A DNA stretch of 64,000 nucleotides from Paraeggerthella hongkongensis. Lineage in GTDB: Bacteria > Actinomycetota > Coriobacteriia > Coriobacteriales > Eggerthellaceae. Position numbers and translations under genes: made by a program. Location: the NCBI RefSeq assembly GCF_003340345.1, contig NZ_PPTQ01000005.1:24312-88311 (forward strand). Reading direction: 5' to 3'. This document shows positions 59,802-64,000 of this stretch, in pieces (positions within the stretch are counted from its first letter, which is position 1; every line of letters begins with the position of its first letter). The notes below the pieces were generated by a model. It saw nothing but the letters and a program-made list of their open reading frames with translations, had not been told where the DNA came from and made no database searches.

Positions 59802-62800
59802 ATGCTAGAGAAGATGCTCGATCTCAAAAACACGTTTGAAGGCAAATGCCTGGCCGTGTTCATGGCGGTTGTCATGGTTTTGACCATGACGAATTTCGCG
59901 GCTTTTGCCGAAGGCGGCGCCGACGGAGCGTCGGCTGGTTCTTCTGCGCAGAAATCGGCGGAGACCATTGAGGCCTCTCAGGATCAGCAGGCGGTTCAAG
60001 ACGCCGTGCAGCACGGTGCCGATGCCGCTGGATCTGACTCGTCCGCATCGCAGGCCGGGCCTATCGTTGCGCCCGAGGTTGACGAAGCGGTGGTCACGTT
60101 TGAGGCCGAGCATGCCTACGTGTCCGTGAAGGACCAGATTCTTTATGCCAAGACGCTTACAACCGAGCTGCACAAAGAGCTGAAGTTCGCCGCTTCGGCC
60201 GATACGGGCTACAGGGTTTCCCAGGTTGTTGCACGCAACTCCGCGAGCGAGAACGTACCGGTTCAAGAGATTGACGGCGGCTACGCCATTGCCGCCGAGC
60301 ACGTGGACAGCACGCTGGTGGTTACCGTGAACGCCGAGGCCGTGGAGGCCGAGCAGCCTGCGCCGGCGCCCGAGACCACGCCTATTACCGGTGACTCGAA
60401 GGTCGATACGACTGAGAATTCCGACGCTCCGGCCGTTTCTCTTTCGCAGACGGTTGGTGCAACCACGGTCTCTTTGGAAGCGGATACCGGCGTGCTTCCT
60501 GCGGGCGTCACCATGAAAGTAGTTCCGCTTGAGGGGGAGGACGTTCGTCAGGTTGCCGAAGAGAAGGCTTCTGCCGAAGGAAAGAAGCTGGTCGGCTTTG
60601 TTGCCGTGGATGTAACGCTGTTCGACGCGGCGGGAAATCAAATTCAGCCCAACGGCAGCGTTTCCCTGACGTTGGCGAACGCCGACCTGAAAGCCGAATC
60701 CACTTCTTTGTATCACTCCGAAGGCGACATAGCGGATGTCCAGAAGGTTTCCGACGGAGCCGAGGCTACGTTGAGCCATCTGTCGCCTGTGCTTGCTGTT
60801 GACGCCGTCGATGCCGTGCTGCATACCGTTACGTTCACTGCCGAAGGGAGCGATCCCGTTTCGAAGAACGTGGTAGAGGGCGAAATGTGTCCCGAGCCTG
60901 CAACTCCCGTCATTCCCGCAGGCTACGTTGCGTTTCTTGGTTGGTATCAGAAAATGGAGGACGGTTCGTTGTCTTCCGAGCGCTTTGATTTCGCCTCGCC
61001 TATTATGGCCGATACCGAGCTGGTTGCAAAATTCAGCGACAAATGGGTTGTTCTGTTCACCGATGCGAACGGCAAGGTTGTCGAGACGCAAGAGGTCTCG
61101 AACAATCAAAAGGCAAAGCAGCCCGAGCATACTCCCGTTGCCCCTTCTGGGCAGGAGTTCGATGCCTGGTATCTTGACGGGAAGCCTTACAACTTCAATA
61201 CCCCGGTGACGGGCAATATTACGCTCGTTCCGCACTTCGCCGATACGCACTATGTGCACTTCGTTTCCAAGGGGTCGGCTGTGCCTTCTGCGATCGTGCG
61301 CGATGGCGGCACCGTCCCCAAGCCCAACGATCCGACTCGCGAGGGGTACGACTTCCAGTATTGGTCGACGAGCGAGGATGGAAGCTCGGGGGCGTTCAAC
61401 TTCGATACGCAGATCAAGGCCGATACGGTCTTGTACGGCGTATGGAAGGGCGCGACCGTCGATTACACGCTTGTGTACAACTTCGAGCATGCGAATATTG
61501 CCGGCGATGCCGGCACGAATACGAGCAATTACTCGTTTAGCCAGCAAGTTACCATGCGCGCTCAAGCGGGGAGCACGGTGTCGGGCGATAGCTTGCGGGC
61601 TTCAGGTCTTTTGAATCCCAATCAATACAGCGACCTGGCTAAGTACGGATACTACGCGTTCGGCGATACGACCCAGATTTCCGGCACGGGCTCCACGGTA
61701 ATAAACGTGTATTACAAGCGTACGCTGTATACGGTGCAATTCGATCTGGGCAGTAGCAGTTCTCGTTGGATGAGCTTTGACGGTGTTCTGTACAGTGGAG
61801 GCTGGAACTCCAGCAAGTATTCGTTTGCAGCAAAATACGAGCAGTCTATCGGAAGCCTTTGGGTGTCATCTAAGAATGCGACGTTTTGGAGCAACCGGAA
61901 TCAGGGCTTTGCCGGGTGGACCGGCTTCGGCTACAGCACGTTCGTGAGCCATCGTTTTACGATGACCGAAGATATCATAGCGAGCGCCAACAACGATAAG
62001 GTGATAACGGCGACAGCGTCGTGGAACACGGTGTCGCGAAGCCAGGTAAACTACTGGCTTGAGGTGGCGGATCCCTCTAATCTTCCTGCGGATGCGAAAC
62101 AAATGCCGAACGGCAAATACTACAGCGCTCTTAACGAATATACGCAAGAGCTGCTTCACAGCGGAAGCCTAAGCGCGAAGACCATCGGCGGGTTTTCCAA
62201 AAAATCGGACTACAATACAGATCCTGTCTGGGAATGGGACGGGAGCCAGTGGGTGTCTACCTACAACTTCTATTATGATCGCAATGCATACACCTTGTCC
62301 TTCAACTCCATGGGCGGAAGCTTTGTTCTCTCTAAAACGGTCTTGTACGAAGCTCCTATGGCTCAGCACGAACCTGACGACCCCACTCGCGAACATTACG
62401 TATTCAAGGGATGGTATCTGGATAGCGACTATATGCTGCCCTACGATTTCGGTACAGCCACTATGCCGGGCAGCAACGTCCAATTATATGCGAAATGGGA
62501 GTCCTCCCAATACTCCGCCAAGTTCTACACGCACGAGGGAGATGGGACCCCGGTAAAGACGCAGGGTATTGCTCAGGGCGAGTACATCAAAGATCCTGGG
62601 GTGTACATTGTGGGTCAGGGCTATGAGGGTCTGGGCGAGTTTCTTGGATGGTACTGGTATCTTCCGGGAACCGATCGCCTGGTTGCCTATAGCTGGGAGA
62701 CGCCTGTATCCGGTGATGTGACCTTGTACGGGCGCTGGAAAACCGATGGGTTTTCTTTGACGTACGACAAGGGGATCGGTTTCGGAAGCGTGCCTGTCGA

Positions 62801-64000
62801 TACTAACAGCTACGCGCTTGGCGTAAAGGCTCCTGTAAAAGACGCTTTGCTTTCTGCGTCCGGCAAGACATTCGTCGGTTGGCAGGTTGACGGATCTGGT
62901 CGCACGTACTATCCGGGGAACACTATCAAGATGAACGGCGATACAAAGCTCGTTGCTCGTTACGTGAATCCTAGTTTGGCGGTGAGCCTTGTCTTCAATG
63001 CTAACTACGGGAGCAACCCTGCTACGGAAACATGGACGGCTGAAAAGAACGATTATGTAACGCTGCCTGACAGTATGTTTGACAGGGCAGGGTATTCTTT
63101 CGCGGTTTGGAACACGAAACCTGATGGTTCGGGCAGGTCTTACTCCGTCAGCGAAGTTCTTTCGCTGACGGGCAACACCACGCTGTACGCTCAATGGAAG
63201 GAAAGCAAGCCTGTAACTTACACGTATACCGCTTTGACGGGCGGGTCGGTAAGCAGTGCTTCCGAAACGATCGCTCCTGTAACGGGCATCGCTTCTGGCT
63301 CGACGGCTTCGCCAGATTCTGGGTATAGATTTGACGGCTGGTATGACAACGCGGAGGCATCGGGAAATCCGATTTCCCGTGACGCGCGTTTCGTTCCTTC
63401 TAAGGTAGACGGCGTTTATGCCGGGGGCAGCTATTGGGCCCGCTTCGTCGTCGATGAAACCCAGACCTACGCGGTGAGCTACGCCACCGACGGCAACGGC
63501 ACGGCCGACCCCGCCGACAACCGGGGCATCCAGGTGCTCGGCACCTCCGGCGTGACCGGCTCGACCGCCGCGCCCGCCCCCGGCTACAAGTTCGAGGGCT
63601 GGTACAAGGGCGACGCGCGCATCGAGGGGGCCGGGGCGGCGCTGAGCGCCGAGCTGGCCGCCGCCAACGTCGACCGCGACGGCGGCCTGTACAAGGCGAC
63701 CACCTTCACGGCCAAGTTCGTCCCCGACGACGGCCAGACCTACGCGGTGAGCTACGCCACCGACGGCAACGGCACGGCCGACCCCGCCGACAACCGGGGC
63801 ATCCAGGTGCTCGGCACCTCCGGCGTGACCGGCTCGACCGCCGCGCCCGCCCCCGGCTACAAGTTCGAGGGCTGGTACAAGGGCGACGCGCGCATCGAGG
63901 GGGCCGGGGCGGCGCTGAGCGCCGAGCTGGCCGCCGCCAACGTCGACCGCGACGGCGGCCTGTACAAGGCGACCACCTTCACGGCCAAGTTCGTCCCCGA
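59802..64000 (+). CDS. giant secreted repeat surface protein (partial)
   Basis: Open for 1,399 codons and runs off the window. Signal peptide: KNTFEGKCLAVFMAVVMVLTMTNFAAFAEGG, cleaved near residue 36. An acidic Ala/Ser/Gln-rich stalk and a beta domain (LPAGVTMKVVPLEGEDVRQVAEEKA) follow. From about residue 345 there are repeated Listeria-Bacteroides/InlB B-type modules: FLGWYQ, FDAWYLDGKPYNFNTPVTGNITLV, FKGWYLDSDYMLPYDFGTATMPGSNVQLYAKW, FVGWQV, FDGWYD. From 63465 it enters perfect 91-residue repeats. A C-terminal wall anchor is expected outside the window. Likely an adhesin. Confidence 0.85.
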   Translation, partial: MLEKMLDLKNTFEGKCLAVFMAVVMVLTMTNFAAFAEGGADGASAGSSAQKSAETIEASQDQQAVQDAVQHGADAAGSDSSASQAGPIVAPEVDEAVVTFEAEHAYVSVKDQILYAKTLTTELHKELKFAASADTGYRVSQVVARNSASENVPVQEIDGGYAIAAEHVDSTLVVTVNAEAVEAEQPAPAPETTPITGDSKVDTTENSDAPAVSLSQTVGATTVSLEADTGVLPAGVTMKVVPLEGEDVRQVAEEKASAEGKKLVGFVAVDVTLFDAAGNQIQPNGSVSLTLANADLKAESTSLYHSEGDIADVQKVSDGAEATLSHLSPVLAVDAVDAVLHTVTFTAEGSDPVSKNVVEGEMCPEPATPVIPAGYVAFLGWYQKMEDGSLSSERFDFASPIMADTELVAKFSDKWVVLFTDANGKVVETQEVSNNQKAKQPEHTPVAPSGQEFDAWYLDGKPYNFNTPVTGNITLVPHFADTHYVHFVSKGSAVPSAIVRDGGTVPKPNDPTREGYDFQYWSTSEDGSSGAFNFDTQIKADTVLYGVWKGATVDYTLVYNFEHANIAGDAGTNTSNYSFSQQVTMRAQAGSTVSGDSLRASGLLNPNQYSDLAKYGYYAFGDTTQISGTGSTVINVYYKRTLYTVQFDLGSSSSRWMSFDGVLYSGGWNSSKYSFAAKYEQSIGSLWVSSKNATFWSNRNQGFAGWTGFGYSTFVSHRFTMTEDIIASANNDKVITATASWNTVSRSQVNYWLEVADPSNLPADAKQMPNGKYYSALNEYTQELLHSGSLSAKTIGGFSKKSDYNTDPVWEWDGSQWVSTYNFYYDRNAYTLSFNSMGGSFVLSKTVLYEAPMAQHEPDDPTREHYVFKGWYLDSDYMLPYDFGTATMPGSNVQLYAKWESSQYSAKFYTHEGDGTPVKTQGIAQGEYIKDPGVYIVGQGYEGLGEFLGWYWYLPGTDRLVAYSWETPVSGDVTLYGRWKTDGFSLTYDKGIGFGSVPVDTNSYALGVKAPVKDALLSASGKTFVGWQVDGSGRTYYPGNTIKMNGDTKLVARYVNPSLAVSLVFNANYGSNPATETWTAEKNDYVTLPDSMFDRAGYSFAVWNTKPDGSGRSYSVSEVLSLTGNTTLYAQWKESKPVTYTYTALTGGSVSSASETIAPVTGIASGSTASPDSGYRFDGWYDNAEASGNPISRDARFVPSKVDGVYAGGSYWARFVVDETQTYAVSYATDGNGTADPADNRGIQVLGTSGVTGSTAAPAPGYKFEGWYKGDARIEGAGAALSAELAAANVDRDGGLYKATTFTAKFVPDDGQTYAVSYATDGNGTADPADNRGIQVLGTSGVTGSTAAPAPGYKFEGWYKGDARIEGAGAALSAELAAANVDRDGGLYKATTFTAKFVP
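63465..64000 (+). repeat. perfect 273-bp tandem repeats inside the surface-protein gene
   Basis: The unit starts ACCTACGCGGTGAGCTACGC at 63465 and again at 63738; no mismatch is visible over the 263 bp compared. Each encodes 91 residues beginning TYAVSYATDGNGTADPADN and including YKFEGWYKGDARIEG. Codon use is almost purely G/C-ending, unlike the preceding 3.6 kb of the same gene, which uses mixed codons. Confidence 0.92.

Overview
The window reads as chromosome from a high-GC Gram-positive anaerobe, most likely an Eggerthellaceae-type member of the Coriobacteriia. The signs are: a respiratory nitrite reductase with multiheme cytochromes and a CxxxY-type CcmE, anaerobic NrdD/NrdG, Veg beside rsmA, DUF2804, a cell-surface protein with InlB-type repeats, and GC-rich codon use with strong Shine-Dalgarno sites. 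The genus cannot be fixed from sequence reading alone.

Layout. 1-4 kb: partial membrane glycerophosphodiesterase, glutathione peroxidase, EIIC-like permease, monoacylglycerol-lipase-like hydrolase. 4.4-7.2 kb: methionine ABC importer metQNI behind a 41-codon leader peptide with ten Met codons and an intrinsic terminator, which looks like a translation-coupled attenuator. 7.4-13.9 kb: a tiny membrane peptide, rsmI, a YgjP-type metallopeptidase, a DHA2 exporter, two secreted or membrane alpha/beta hydrolases and an SDR. 14.8-20 kb: metG, tatD (broken by one in-frame TGA), an FMN reductase-like gene, rsmA, a small Cys4 protein and veg. 20-25 kb: apbE, then a LysR-controlled radical-SAM/SPASM maturase followed 4 bp later by a 27-residue peptide with two C[YF]xIGI modules (a RiPP candidate), then a DUF2975/Xre pair.

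25-33 kb is the main accessory region. A tRNA-Ala(CGC) gene is followed by three 3'-tRNA copies. Each copy is preceded by the same 34-bp palindromic element and followed by its own terminator. They divide the region into three small AT-rich cassettes with defence-type cargo: a HEPN/TOPRIM protein with two unknown proteins, an AlbA_2/Schlafen-like regulator, and a reverse transcriptase with a long structured leader. No recombinase is present.

34.5-45 kb: a membrane diguanylate cyclase, then nrfA, a membrane multiheme cytochrome, ccmEFABCD and galU, which together make and supply a nitrite-respiring c-type cytochrome system. 45-47 kb: three paralogous minus-strand structured RNAs with CCCCUCC-rich single-stranded regions around a TDT transporter. 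47-54 kb: a homocysteine-methyltransferase-like gene, NrdR-box-controlled nrdDG, mscS and DUF2804. 54-59.4 kb: a compact type IV pilus/T2S-like operon (PilT, PilC/GspF, pilin-like proteins, transglutaminase lipoprotein). 59.8-64 kb: the start of a giant repeat surface protein with perfect 273-bp tandem repeats running off the window.

The strongest candidates for undescribed biology are the tRNA-docked cassette array, the three CCCCUCC-loop sRNAs, the radical-SAM/27-residue peptide locus, the Met-rich attenuator, and two families of dispersed inverted-repeat elements.
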